64,000 bases of DNA, taken from positions 2,350,501 to 2,414,500 of the forward strand of contig NZ_JACHNH010000001.1 in the NCBI RefSeq assembly GCF_014205335.1, given 5' to 3'. The position numbers and the translations under genes were made by a program. Numbering within the stretch: the stretch's first letter is position 1; each line of letters begins with the position of its first letter. Below the pieces are notes generated by a model. It did not search any database. It was not told the DNA's origin and worked only from the letters and a program-made list of their open reading frames with translations. Source of the stretch: Amorphoplanes digitatis. GTDB lineage: Bacteria > Actinomycetota > Actinomycetes > Mycobacteriales > Micromonosporaceae. Shown piece by piece: positions 28,876 to 37,390 of this stretch.

Positions 28876-30525
28876 TCAGACCGGGCGGTCGCGGTAGGCG
28901 CGGACGAGGGGTTCCGGCGGTGTTCCGGCGACGACGCGGTTGCGTCCTTCGCGCTTGGCGGCGTAGAGATTGCGGTCGGCGGCGGACAGGACGGCGGCCA
29001 GGCTGGGCGGCGAGATCTCGTTCACGTCGGCCACGCCGATGCTCAGGGTCAGGGGCAGGCCGCCGGTGAGGCCGCGCCAGTCGTGTTCGCTGATGGCCTG
29101 CCGGATGCCGTCGAGTTTCGCGGTTGCGAGTGCAACGGGGGTGGCGGGCAAGATCAGCAGGAATTCCTCCCCGCCGAGGCGGGCGACGAACCCCTGCGGG
29201 GCGACGGCGGCCAGGCCGGTCTCGAGCAGGTCGGCCACGTGTACGAGCACCTTGTCCCCGGTGTCGTGGGACAGCTCGTCGTTGATTCGCTTGAAGTGGT
29301 CGATGTCGGTGATCGCCACCGCCGGAGCAGGGTCCGCGACGAGCAGGGACGGCAGGTTTTCGTCGATGTAGCGGCGATTTCGCAGGCCGGTCAGGGGATC
29401 GCGGCGGGCTTCCTCGCGGAAACGCTCAGCCTCCTGGAGGGCCTCGGTGGTTTCAAACATCGCATACCGGCTCTGCGCCTGGGCCTCCCCCTGCCGGGAG
29501 CGGAGGCTTTCCTGGGCGGAGAAGCACTCCTTCTGCGCGGCGAACGCCTGCGCGTAGTCACCGCGCGCAGCGTGCAACTCGGCCTGCTCCTCGTGTACCC
29601 GGACCATGATCTGGTGCAGTTCGCGCTGTTGGCAGAGAGCGCGCGACGCGTCCAGGCTGGCCTGGGCTCGGCCGGTCGCGCCCAGGCCGCGCTGCGCGCC
29701 GGCCAGAGTGAGCAGAAATTCGGCCATGTCGTCGGCGTCGTCGCTGAACCCGGCCTCGTAGCGGGCGATGCACAACTGCATCGTCTGCTCGGCTTGGGCG
29801 TACTCGCCGTTCGCGATCTGGATCGAGCCGATCGTGTCCAGCTCCGTCGGGTCGAGCTCGACGCCGTGCGCATCGGCGTGCTCCATCAGCCGGCGGGCCA
29901 CGTCCTGAGCCCGCGGGAAGTCGCCGGCGGTGTACTCGGCGTAAGCCCAGTTGTTGAGCACGATACCCAGCCGGTCCCACTGCTGTGTTTCCCCGGCCAG
30001 CACCTCGACCTGGCGGAAGCGCAGCCGGGCCGCGTCGATCGCGCCGCTGCGAGCGAGCGCGTCGGCCAGCTTGGTCTGGTGTCGGATCTGCACGTACGGG
30101 CTGGCGGTTTCATCGAGCAGCTCGACCGCGCTCAGCGAGTGATCCAGGCTCTTGGCCTCATCACCGGAAAGCCGGGCGAGGTTCGCGCAGGCGAGATGGG
30201 TCCGGGCCTGGAGGAGGCGGTCGCCGTGCCGGGCGGCCCATGCGTGGATGCCATAAATCTCCCGGGCACCCCCGGCGATGTCTCCGCCGCGCAGGAGCAG
30301 GTTGGCTCGGCAGAGTCGAGCACGCGCTACGAGCGTCTCGTCGCCGAGTGCCATGGCCTGCTGTTCGAGATCGGCTGCGGCGCGGGAGCCGGCCTCGGCG
30401 TCCCGGATGACCTCGTCTTCGATCGCCAGCAGGGCAGCCGAGACTTCCGCTGCGCTCATCGCACTGCCGTCCAACGTTGCACCTCCAGCCGTCTCATCGG
30501 CCAGAGCGGCGCCACGCTGAAGCAA
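28876..30525 (-). CDS. Diguanylate cyclase with TPR-like N-terminal region
   Basis: A 549-residue cytoplasmic protein. Residues about 40-370 are Ala/Leu-rich helical pairs typical of TPR scaffolds (AYAEYTAGDFPRAQDVARRL, GSIQIANGEYAQAEQTMQLC). Residues about 385-545 are a GGDEF domain with RRDPLTGLRNRRYIDENLP and the active-site loop GGEEF at 451-455. It should make cyclic di-GMP. No inhibitory RxxD site is seen before GGEEF. The listed start is TTG; ATG 30459 (MSAAEVSAAL) is an equally plausible start. No neighbour explains its signal. Confidence 0.9.
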   Translation of the reverse strand: MLQRGAALADETAGGATLDGSAMSAAEVSAALLAIEDEVIRDAEAGSRAAADLEQQAMALGDETLVARARLCRANLLLRGGDIAGGAREIYGIHAWAARHGDRLLQARTHLACANLARLSGDEAKSLDHSLSAVELLDETASPYVQIRHQTKLADALARSGAIDAARLRFRQVEVLAGETQQWDRLGIVLNNWAYAEYTAGDFPRAQDVARRLMEHADAHGVELDPTELDTIGSIQIANGEYAQAEQTMQLCIARYEAGFSDDADDMAEFLLTLAGAQRGLGATGRAQASLDASRALCQQRELHQIMVRVHEEQAELHAARGDYAQAFAAQKECFSAQESLRSRQGEAQAQSRYAMFETTEALQEAERFREEARRDPLTGLRNRRYIDENLPSLLVADPAPAVAITDIDHFKRINDELSHDTGDKVLVHVADLLETGLAAVAPQGFVARLGGEEFLLILPATPVALATAKLDGIRQAISEHDWRGLTGGLPLTLSIGVADVNEISPPSLAAVLSAADRNLYAAKREGRNRVVAGTPPEPLVRAYRDRPV

Positions 30526-30895
30526 TCCGGCGGCCGACGAACGCGGGCCGCCGGCGGTAGTCGTCGAGCGCTTCGTGAATTGCGGTGGATCGGCGGAGAT
30601 GCCGACTGCTCAGAAGCGGCCTACAAGACTGACAGCCACCGCGCATTGCGCTGCCCCAAACGCACCGAGGCCCGCCCCTGGAGGAGGCGGATAGCGCCTG
30701 CGAACGTGCAGGTGCCGCATCCGTACAGGGGCGGGCTCGGCTTAGGCACATCGCGGTAAACCACCAACCACCCCGTCTCACTCCGGGCTGCCCCTTGATG
30801 GGGTTGTCCTTCACTGTCATCATCGGCCGCAGGCGGCAGGTTCTGAGGAAACACCTCCGTCTTTCGCTCCCGCACCGGCTGGACCGGTGACCCGT
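30526..30895. other. Intergenic stretch with a weak hairpin
   Basis: No gene seen. CACCGG-CTGGA-CCGGTG at 30873-30889 lies just past the stop of the UvrA-like gene and may help end it. Confidence 0.45.
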
Positions 30896-33367
30896 TCAGG
30901 AGCGTTCGAGGCGGCGCGCCAGATGGCGCCCGGTCGCGCTGTCCCCGGCCTCGGCGATCGTGGCGGGAGGGCCGGTCGCGACGACCTGGCCGCCCGCGTC
31001 CCCACCGCCCGGGCCGAGGTCGATGACCCAGTCGGCGCCGGCGATCGTGTCCAGGTCGTGCTCGACCAGGACGACGGTGTTGCCGGCGTCGACGAGCCGG
31101 TGCAGTTGCCGCAGCAGCAGCGCGATGTCCGCGGGGTGCAGCCCCGCGGTCGGCTCGTCGAGCAGGTAGAGCGCGTGGCCGCGACGGGCCCGCTGCAACT
31201 CGGTGGCGAGCTTGATGCGCTGGGCCTCGCCACCGCTGAGCTCGGTCGCCGGCTGGCCCAGCCGCAGGTAGCCCAGTCCCACCTCCCTTAGCGTCTCGAG
31301 GCTCCGGGAGGCGGCCGGGACGTCGGCGAGGAACTTGGCGGCGTCGTCGACGGACATCGCCAGCACATCCGCGATGTTCTTGCCGCGGTAGGTCACCTCC
31401 AGCGTCTGCGCGTGGTACCGCGCGCCGTGGCAGGCCGGGCACGGCGCGTAGGTCCCGGGCAGGAACAGCAGTTCGACCGCGACGAAGCCCTCGCCCTGGC
31501 AGGTCTCGCACCGCCCCTCCGCGACGTTGAAGGAGAACCTCCCGGCCGCGTACCCGCGCGCCCGCGCCTCGTCCGTCGCCGCGTACAGCTTGCGGACCGC
31601 GTCGAACATCCCGGTGTACGTGGCCAGATTGGACCGGGGGGTGCGGCCGATGGGCCGCTGGTCGACCCGGACCAGCCGGTCGAACGAGTCGAGCCCCGCC
31701 GCGTCCCGCACGTCGACGTCGAGCTCCGCCTCGTCGGGCTCGTCGCTCGCCAGCCCGAGGTGGCCGCGCACGACCTCGGCGAGCACCTGCGTGACCAGCG
31801 TCGACTTCCCGGAACCGGACACACCGGTCACCGCGGTCAGCACCCGCAGCGGCACGTCGACGGACACGCCGTGCAGGTTGTGGCGGGAGACGCCGCGCAG
31901 GTGCAGCCAGCCCTGGGGCGTACGCGGGCGATGGTCGAGCGGCTCGGCACGGCCGAACAGGTACCGGCTGGTGGCCGACTCCTCGACCTGTTCGAGGCCG
32001 GGGACCGGACCGCTGTAAAGCACGCGTCCGCCGCTCTCGCCCGCGCCGGGGCCGATGTCGACCACCCAGTCCGCCCGCCGGACCACGTCCATGTCGTGCT
32101 CCACGACGAACAGCGAGTTGCCCGCCGCCTTCAGCCGGTCCAGCACGTCCAGCAGCGGCTCCGCGTCGGCCGGGTGCAGGCCCGCGGAGGGCTCGTCGAG
32201 CACGTAGACGACCCCGAACAGCCCCGAACGCAACTGGGTGGCGATACGCAGGCGCTGCGCCTCGCCGGGCGACAGCGTCGTCGAGCGGCGCCCGAGGCTG
32301 AGATACCCCAGGCCGAGGTCGAGCAGCACCTCGACGCGCGCGACCAGGTCGGCGCAGAGTCGGACCGCGACCTCGGTCGTCTCCCCGGACCGGGCGGTCG
32401 GCGTGGCAGCCCCGGCCCCGGACAACCCGGCGGCGGGCCGCAGGAGCGTCACGACGGCGGCGAGGGGCATCGCGTTGACGTCGGCGATGGTACGGCCGGC
32501 GAAGGTCACCGCGAGCGCCTCCGGGCGCAGGCCGCTGCCGTGGCACGCCGGGCAGGGCACGCTCCGGACGAACCGCATCGCCCGCTCGCGCATCCGGTCG
32601 CTCTTGGAGTCGGCGAGCACGTGCATGACATGCCGGCGGGCGCTCCAGAACTTCCCGTAGTAGCCGCTATCGATGCGGTCACGCTCGGGCGCGACGAGGA
32701 CGGACGGCTGCTCGTCGGTGTAGAGCAGCCAGTCCCGTTCCTTCTTCCTGAGCTTGCGCCACGGTCTGTCGATGTCGATACCCAGGCCGTTCACGACGCT
32801 GCGCAGGTTGGCGCCCTGCCAGGCGCCCGGCCAGGCCGCGATGGCGCCGTCGCGGATGCTCAGCGACGGGTCCGGGACGAGCAGGTCCTCGGCGACGTCG
32901 TGCACGACGCCCAGTCCGTGACACCGTGGGCAGGCGCCGGCCGCGGTGTTGGGGGAGAACGCCTCGGCCTCCAGCCGCGGTGCGTCCGGCGGGTAGGTTC
33001 CGGCGCGCGAGTAGAGCATCCGCAGCAGGTTGGACAGCGTGGTGATGGTGCCGACCGTCGACCGCGAACTGGGTGCCCCGCGACGCTGTTGCAGGGCCAC
33101 GGCCGGGGGCAGGCCGGTGATCTCCTGCACGTGCGGCGCACCGACCTGCTGCAACAGCCGGCGGGCGTACGGCGCGACGGACTCGAAGTACCGGCGCTGC
33201 GCCTCGGCGTAGAGCGTGCCGAAGGCCAGCGAGGACTTGCCCGAACCGGAGACGCCGGTGAAGGCGACCATGGCATCGCGGGGAATGTCGACGTCGACGT
33301 TCCGAAGGTTGTGCTCGGCGGCACCCCGGACGCACACGAACCGGTCATTAACGGTGTTTTTCACCAT
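30896..33367 (-). CDS. UvrA-like ABC ATPase (UvrA2 class)
   Basis: An 823-residue protein with two ABC modules. Walker A motifs GVSGSGKSS (38-46) and GVSGSGKST; signatures LSPGEAQRLRIATQL and LSGGEAQRIKLATEL. Zinc pairs: CPRCHGLG, CPACHGSG, CETCQGEG, CPACHGAR. It is shorter than housekeeping UvrA (about 950), lacking part of the UvrB-interaction and insertion regions. This is the class found beside drug producers and in stress loci, where it is linked to resistance against DNA-binding agents. ATG start with a weak ribosome site. Not in an operon. Confidence 0.92.
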   Translation of the reverse strand: MVKNTVNDRFVCVRGAAEHNLRNVDVDIPRDAMVAFTGVSGSGKSSLAFGTLYAEAQRRYFESVAPYARRLLQQVGAPHVQEITGLPPAVALQQRRGAPSSRSTVGTITTLSNLLRMLYSRAGTYPPDAPRLEAEAFSPNTAAGACPRCHGLGVVHDVAEDLLVPDPSLSIRDGAIAAWPGAWQGANLRSVVNGLGIDIDRPWRKLRKKERDWLLYTDEQPSVLVAPERDRIDSGYYGKFWSARRHVMHVLADSKSDRMRERAMRFVRSVPCPACHGSGLRPEALAVTFAGRTIADVNAMPLAAVVTLLRPAAGLSGAGAATPTARSGETTEVAVRLCADLVARVEVLLDLGLGYLSLGRRSTTLSPGEAQRLRIATQLRSGLFGVVYVLDEPSAGLHPADAEPLLDVLDRLKAAGNSLFVVEHDMDVVRRADWVVDIGPGAGESGGRVLYSGPVPGLEQVEESATSRYLFGRAEPLDHRPRTPQGWLHLRGVSRHNLHGVSVDVPLRVLTAVTGVSGSGKSTLVTQVLAEVVRGHLGLASDEPDEAELDVDVRDAAGLDSFDRLVRVDQRPIGRTPRSNLATYTGMFDAVRKLYAATDEARARGYAAGRFSFNVAEGRCETCQGEGFVAVELLFLPGTYAPCPACHGARYHAQTLEVTYRGKNIADVLAMSVDDAAKFLADVPAASRSLETLREVGLGYLRLGQPATELSGGEAQRIKLATELQRARRGHALYLLDEPTAGLHPADIALLLRQLHRLVDAGNTVVLVEHDLDTIAGADWVIDLGPGGGDAGGQVVATGPPATIAEAGDSATGRHLARRLERS

Positions 33368-33452
33368 TTCTGCTTACCCTGTTCGGCGGCGCCGAATCAC
33401 CGCCACGTGCGCTCCCCTCACCTCGGCGCCGGGTTCGCGGGTATGAAGATCT

Positions 33453-33560
33453 GTCGGCGGCGCGATCGGCTCCGGACTCGAAGACGAAGAATCGGTACGG
33501 GCCGCCGCCTACGGATACCACCCCGAGCCCGACGGCTGGCAAGACCAGAAGGCCGCTGAC
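33453..33560 (+). pseudogene. Displaced C-terminal fragment of a paralogue of the 12978 membrane protein
   Basis: Reads VGGAIGSGLEDEESVRAAAY then GYHPEPDGWQDQ. The product of 12978-14252 has VGGAIGSGLEDEETVRAAAY and GYHPDPGGWLDE at residues about 345-378. About 32 codons match closely, with only scattered changes, many of them at third positions. There is no upstream half and no start. The frame then runs antisense to the small gene at 33566. Confidence 0.8.
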
Positions 33561-33565
33561 CCCCC

Positions 33566-33835
33566 TCAGGGCGTGCGGACGATCGCCTCTGCGACTCGCC
33601 GTAGTTCGTCGAGGTCGGGCTCGAAGCCCGCGGCGATGTCCGGGTGCAGCGCGGCGCGGGTCCGCTCCAGCAACGTCGCGGTTACCGCGTCCACCGTCTC
33701 GCCGGCGTACTCGGCGGTGACCTCGTCGATCGCGGCGCGCAGGGCCGAGGTCAGCTGGTCTTCGAGCGGGAGGCGGAGCTTCTCCTCGACCGGGCTCAGC
33801 GATGTCGGGTCCAGAATGACCTGCGGCTCCTGCAC
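33566..33835 (-). CDS. Small hypothetical protein (89 residues)
   Basis: Soluble, acidic and helical, with no cysteine. Opens MQEPQVILDPTSLSPVEEKL and has DLDELRRVAEAIV near the end. GTG start at 33835 preceded by AAGGAGC at ideal spacing, which supports it being real. No domain recognised. Downstream of the beta-propeller gene on the same strand (85-bp gap). Confidence 0.6.
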   Translation of the reverse strand: MQEPQVILDPTSLSPVEEKLRLPLEDQLTSALRAAIDEVTAEYAGETVDAVTATLLERTRAALHPDIAAGFEPDLDELRRVAEAIVRTP

Positions 33836-33920
33836 GGGGCGCTCCTTAACAACGACGATGGCACGGCGCGTTTACCCATGCGCGTCACCGCACCAAACCC
33901 GTCGTGCGAGGTCGCGGAGG

Positions 33921-35270
33921 TCAGCGGGGCATGGCCCACAGCTCGATGGCCTCGGGCACCCGGCAGGCCAGCAGGGCCGGGGCCGCCTGGCATTGCACCG
34001 TCGTGTCCGGCCACCTGCCGAGCGGCTGCACCGCCGCGTCGTCCTGTCGCAGCAGCCCGAAGACCGTGCCGCGGTCGTGCTCCAGGCGGCTGAGCACGTA
34101 CGCTCCGCCGCCCTCGACCGGGAAGTACGACTGCCACCGTGACAGGTCCGTCCGCGGCCGCCCGGCGCCGGCGTCGGCCGTGCGCAGCGGGCGGCCCGGC
34201 GCCCGCACCTCCAGCACCGCGCCGGGGCCGAACGCCACCACGTCGGTGTCGGCGATCCGCCAGCGCTCCGCGCCGGTGCGCGGGTCCAGCACGATGAGCT
34301 CGTCGCTGGTCCGCGTACAGATGAGTCCCGGGCAGTTGGCCGAGTTGCCTTCCGGGTCGGGCTGGTTCTGCCGCCAGCGCTCGGCCAGGCTGTCCAGGGC
34401 GTACGCGGTGACCGGCCCGCCCGTGCCGTACGAGCCGTGATACACCAGGACCGAGTCGCCCACGACCTCGCCCGCCGTGGCCCGCTCGCCGTCGAGCGCC
34501 GGCACCGGCCGTTCCCGCAGCACCGCGCCGGTCGCCGGCGACAGCACGGTCAGCTTGTCCGGGGTGAGCACCACGACGACGTTCTCCGGTGCGCCCCTCC
34601 AGGTGGTGGTCACGGAGCCGGTCAGGCTCCGTGACCACAGCGTTCCGCCGGTGGCCAGCTCGACGCCGCGCAGTTCGGTGCGCTGCGGCGGTTCGGTGTG
34701 CAGCGTTCCGGTGTCGGTGGCGTAGAGCTGGTCCGGATCGCCGGACTCGGCGTCGTACTCGGTGCCGGGCCGGAAGATCTCCTCCTCGACGAGCGCGATC
34801 CGGTCGTCCACCGGCTGCACGCCACCCGGCGACGTCCATCGGACCACCCCGGTCCGCGTGTCGAGCACGGTGATGCCGCGACCCTCGCGCAGCACGGTGA
34901 AGCCGTCCGTGGCCGCGACCACGTCGAACGGATCCCTGGCCGCGTTCACGTAGAGCGGGTCCTCGGCCGTGCCGCCGGTGTGGCTCCACAGCCGCCGCAT
35001 CGGCGCGGGCTGCCAGGCCGTCAGCACGCGCCGGCCGGCGGCCGGATCCATCGTGTAGAGAATGCCGCCGACCAGCTGGAAGTCGCCGTTGGCGGGCAGC
35101 GGCACCGAGCCGGCGCGCCTGAAAAGCACCGATCGGGCCGGTGCGGCCCCGCCGAGTGCGAGCAGCAGCAGGGCGGTCAGCACGAGGCCGGCCCGGCGGT
35201 AGTAGGAGGCGGGCGGCGCGGCTGCGGCGGGCGGAGCCGGGGTCTCGGGGCTCAGCTCGATCAGCGCCAC
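33921..35270 (-). CDS. Membrane-anchored PQQ-like beta-propeller protein
   Basis: About 449 residues from GTG 35270 with AAAGGA upstream (GTG 35297 is an alternative). A Pro/Ala-rich start precedes one membrane helix (about 27-45), then blades of the WD40/PQQ-like type: GGILYTMDPAAGRRVLTAWQ, ITVLDTRTGVVRWTSPGG, LRGVELATGGTLWSRSLTGS, VLDPRTGAERWRIADTDV. The outside domain has no PQQ-dehydrogenase catalytic motif, so a binding or scaffold role is likelier. Its 5' end lies 101 bp from the end of the HxlR gene on the same strand. Confidence 0.82.
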   Translation of the reverse strand: MALIELSPETPAPPAAAAPPASYYRRAGLVLTALLLLALGGAAPARSVLFRRAGSVPLPANGDFQLVGGILYTMDPAAGRRVLTAWQPAPMRRLWSHTGGTAEDPLYVNAARDPFDVVAATDGFTVLREGRGITVLDTRTGVVRWTSPGGVQPVDDRIALVEEEIFRPGTEYDAESGDPDQLYATDTGTLHTEPPQRTELRGVELATGGTLWSRSLTGSVTTTWRGAPENVVVVLTPDKLTVLSPATGAVLRERPVPALDGERATAGEVVGDSVLVYHGSYGTGGPVTAYALDSLAERWRQNQPDPEGNSANCPGLICTRTSDELIVLDPRTGAERWRIADTDVVAFGPGAVLEVRAPGRPLRTADAGAGRPRTDLSRWQSYFPVEGGGAYVLSRLEHDRGTVFGLLRQDDAAVQPLGRWPDTTVQCQAAPALLACRVPEAIELWAMPR

Positions 35271-35371
35271 GCTCAGTCCTTTCGCCGGCACGCCCACACC
35301 ACCAGCTCACCGGTCGACTCGCGGCAGGCGAGCCGGTCGGCGCCATGGTACGGCTCGAGGACTCGTCCGGC

Positions 35372-35824
35372 CTACGCGGCGCCGGGGCCGGGCAGCAGGT
35401 CGATGTCCGTAGCGTGCATGGGTTGTTCGCACTCCGAGCACCGCAGTTCCACATGGCTGGTCTTGCCGCAGGCGTGGTGGCGGTAAAGGACCGGCGGGCC
35501 GGCCTCGCCTGCCGTCCACCGGTCGCCCCACCGCACCATGACCAGGAGCAGATCGCACAGCTCTGTGCCCTTGTCGGTGAGCAGGTACTCGTGACGCACC
35601 GGCCGGGAGGAGTACTCACGCCGGGTCAGCACACCCTGGACGACCAGCCAGTTCAGCCGCTCGGCGAGCACCTTGCGGGACATGCCGAGGCCCCGCTGGA
35701 GTTGCTCGAAGCGGTTCGTGCCGGCGTAGACGTCTCGCAGGATCAGCGGCGACCACGGCTCCCCGATGACGTCGAGGGTACGGGCGATCGAGCACGCCAT
35801 GGCGCCGAACTGCGTTCGCTGCAT
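35372..35824 (-). CDS. HxlR-family transcriptional regulator
   Basis: A 150-residue protein with the winged-helix MarR/HxlR fold: CSIARTLDVIGEPWSPLILR, FEQLQRGLGMSRKVLAERLN, then a C-terminal four-cysteine motif (HHACG...RCSEC) that may bind zinc or sense thiols. Divergent from the DUF899 gene across a 111-bp region with two identical dyads, so it probably represses or activates both directions. Confidence 0.92.
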   Translation of the reverse strand: MQRTQFGAMACSIARTLDVIGEPWSPLILRDVYAGTNRFEQLQRGLGMSRKVLAERLNWLVVQGVLTRREYSSRPVRHEYLLTDKGTELCDLLLVMVRWGDRWTAGEAGPPVLYRHHACGKTSHVELRCSECEQPMHATDIDLLPGPGAA

Positions 35825-35845
35825 GAAGCCACGATACGCAAGATG

Positions 35846-35860
35846 GTTCCCTCAAGGAAC
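35846..35860. promoter_or_regulatory. HxlR-type operator, copy 1
   Basis: GTTCC-CTCAA-GGAAC, perfect 5-bp arms, close to the HxlR start. Confidence 0.7.
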
Positions 35861-35885
35861 GGACTCTGTTAACGTCGCCCTAGTC

Positions 35886-35902
35886 AGTTCCCTCAAGGAA
35901 CT
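35886..35902. promoter_or_regulatory. HxlR-type operator, copy 2
   Basis: AGTTCC-CTCAA-GGAACT with further outer symmetry (TAGT...ACTA). The core is identical to copy 1 and centred about 40 bp from it, close to four helical turns, so both can face the same side of the DNA. Confidence 0.72.
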
Positions 35903-35935
35903 AACTAGGCCACGGATGAGCCGAGAAGAGGCCCT

Positions 35936-36604
35936 ATGAGCCATCCACCGATCGTGCCGACCGACGACTGGCAAGCCGCGCTGAACACCCTGCAGGTCAG
36001 CGAAAAAGCACTCACCCGCCAGCTGGACGCGGTTGCCGCGGCGCGTCGCCGACTACCGATGACGCCGGTCGAGCACGACTACGTGTTCGAGGGCCCGGAC
36101 GGGCCGGCCGGTCTGGCCGACCTGTTCCAGGGCCGCCGTCAGCTCATCGTGTACACCTTCATGTGGCACGGCGCCGACCATGTCTGCCCCGGCTGCTCGT
36201 TGTTCACCGACAATGTCGGACACCTCGCCCACCTCAACGCCCGTGATGTCACCCTGGCGTTGGTGTCTCGTGGCCCACTGGACGAGCTGCTCGCGCTGCG
36301 GCGGCGAATGGGTTGGGACCTGCCCTGGTACTCGTCGCTGAACAACAGCTTCAACGCCGACATGGGTGCCGGCGACGGGTTCGCGCTGAACGTCTTCCTC
36401 CGCGCCGGCGACCGGGTCTTCCGCACCTACTCCACCACCGCCCGCGGCGTGGAACGGCTCGGCAGCCACTGGACCTTCCTCGACCTGACGCCGTACGGCC
36501 GACAGGAGACCTGGGAGGACTCGCCGCAGGGTTGGCCGCAGACCCGGCCCTATCAGTGGTGGCGGCTGCACGACGAGTACGACACGTCGAAGGATCCGTC
36601 ATGA
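35936..36604 (+). CDS. DUF899 (thioredoxin-like) family protein
   Basis: A 222-residue protein after GAAGAGG. Thioredoxin-like fold with YTFMWHGADHVCPGCSLFTD, where the CPGC pair stands in the redox-site position, then LVSRGPLDELLALRRRMGW and WTFLDLTPYGRQETWEDSP, all typical of DUF899. A redox role is plausible but unproven. Overlaps the next gene (ATGA) and faces the HxlR operators, so it is the main candidate target of HxlR. Confidence 0.9.
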   Translation: MSHPPIVPTDDWQAALNTLQVSEKALTRQLDAVAAARRRLPMTPVEHDYVFEGPDGPAGLADLFQGRRQLIVYTFMWHGADHVCPGCSLFTDNVGHLAHLNARDVTLALVSRGPLDELLALRRRMGWDLPWYSSLNNSFNADMGAGDGFALNVFLRAGDRVFRTYSTTARGVERLGSHWTFLDLTPYGRQETWEDSPQGWPQTRPYQWWRLHDEYDTSKDPS

Positions 36605-37128
36605 CAGCCGGCACACCGATCGCGGAGCTGCTCTTCGGGCCGGAGGATGCGACACCGTTCAACACCGACGTGGCGACCCTCAAGCCCTGGAGTCAGGCAT
36701 TGGCATGCCTACGGTCGGCACACAAGTGTTGGCTGTCCACGGTACGACCGGACGGCCGTCCGCATGCCGCGCCGGTGATGCCGGTACTGGTGGACGGGGC
36801 GCCGTGCGTTGCGAGTCGCCCGAACTCCCGTAAGAGCCGAAACCTGGCCCGCAACCCGCACAGCGTCATCACCGTGAGCAGCGAAGACCTCGACCTGGTG
36901 ATCAACGGCGAAGCGCACGAAGTCACCGGTGACACCGCGCTGCGCCGGGTCGCCGCCGCCTTCGCGACAAAGTACGGCTGGACTTTCGGCATCCGGGACG
37001 GCCGAGTCCACGACGAGAGCCTGCCTGGTTCGCCCCAGTACGCCTTCTACGAGATCTCCCCGGTCCAGGCCTTCGGCTACGGCGCGGACGGGCTGACCGC
37101 TACCCGGTGGCGGTTCAACCGCACCTGA
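36601..37128 (+). CDS. Pyridoxamine 5'-phosphate oxidase-like flavin-binding protein
   Basis: A 175-residue protein, ATG overlapping the DUF899 stop. Split-barrel FMN/F420-type fold: LRSAHKCWLSTVRPDGRPHA, APVMPVLVDGAPCVASRPNS, KSRNLARNPHSVITVSSED. General family; cofactor (FMN or F420) and substrate cannot be told. Coupling to DUF899 suggests a redox pair induced together. Confidence 0.88.
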   Translation: MTAGTPIAELLFGPEDATPFNTDVATLKPWSQALACLRSAHKCWLSTVRPDGRPHAAPVMPVLVDGAPCVASRPNSRKSRNLARNPHSVITVSSEDLDLVINGEAHEVTGDTALRRVAAAFATKYGWTFGIRDGRVHDESLPGSPQYAFYEISPVQAFGYGADGLTATRWRFNRT

Positions 37129-37149
37129 CAAACCGTCGGTGGAGACCGT

Positions 37150-37171
37150 CCGTTGCCGCCGGCGGCAACGG
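37150..37171. terminator. 22-bp perfect palindrome
   Basis: CCGTTGCCGCC followed by its exact complement, 21 bp after the stop of the flavin-type gene. Likely terminator; as DNA it could also be a protein site. The rest of the gap to 37390 shows nothing else. Confidence 0.55.
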
Positions 37172-37390
37172 CGGCCCGGTCGCGCCGTGGATCTGCCGCA
37201 ACCGCGCTTGATCACGTACCGCCGCCCGCGGCCGTCGCATCCTTGCGGGCCGCCCGCCCTCGCGCATCCGGGTGTGCACGTATCCCGGTCCGCTGCGGAA
37301 GGTCCGTGCCGGCTCGGATGTGACCGGCCGTCCCGGAGCCGCACCATGTGGCGCGGCAGCTGAACAGGTGCCGGGGGAGGTACACATCCA

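Noticed and set aside
28723..30759. 678-codon open frame on plus opposite the diguanylate cyclase
   Set aside because: Mirror of the GGDEF gene's codon bias; no family features.
31412..33559. 715-codon open frame on plus opposite the UvrA-like gene
   Set aside because: Antisense shadow; the minus strand has Walker, signature and zinc motifs.
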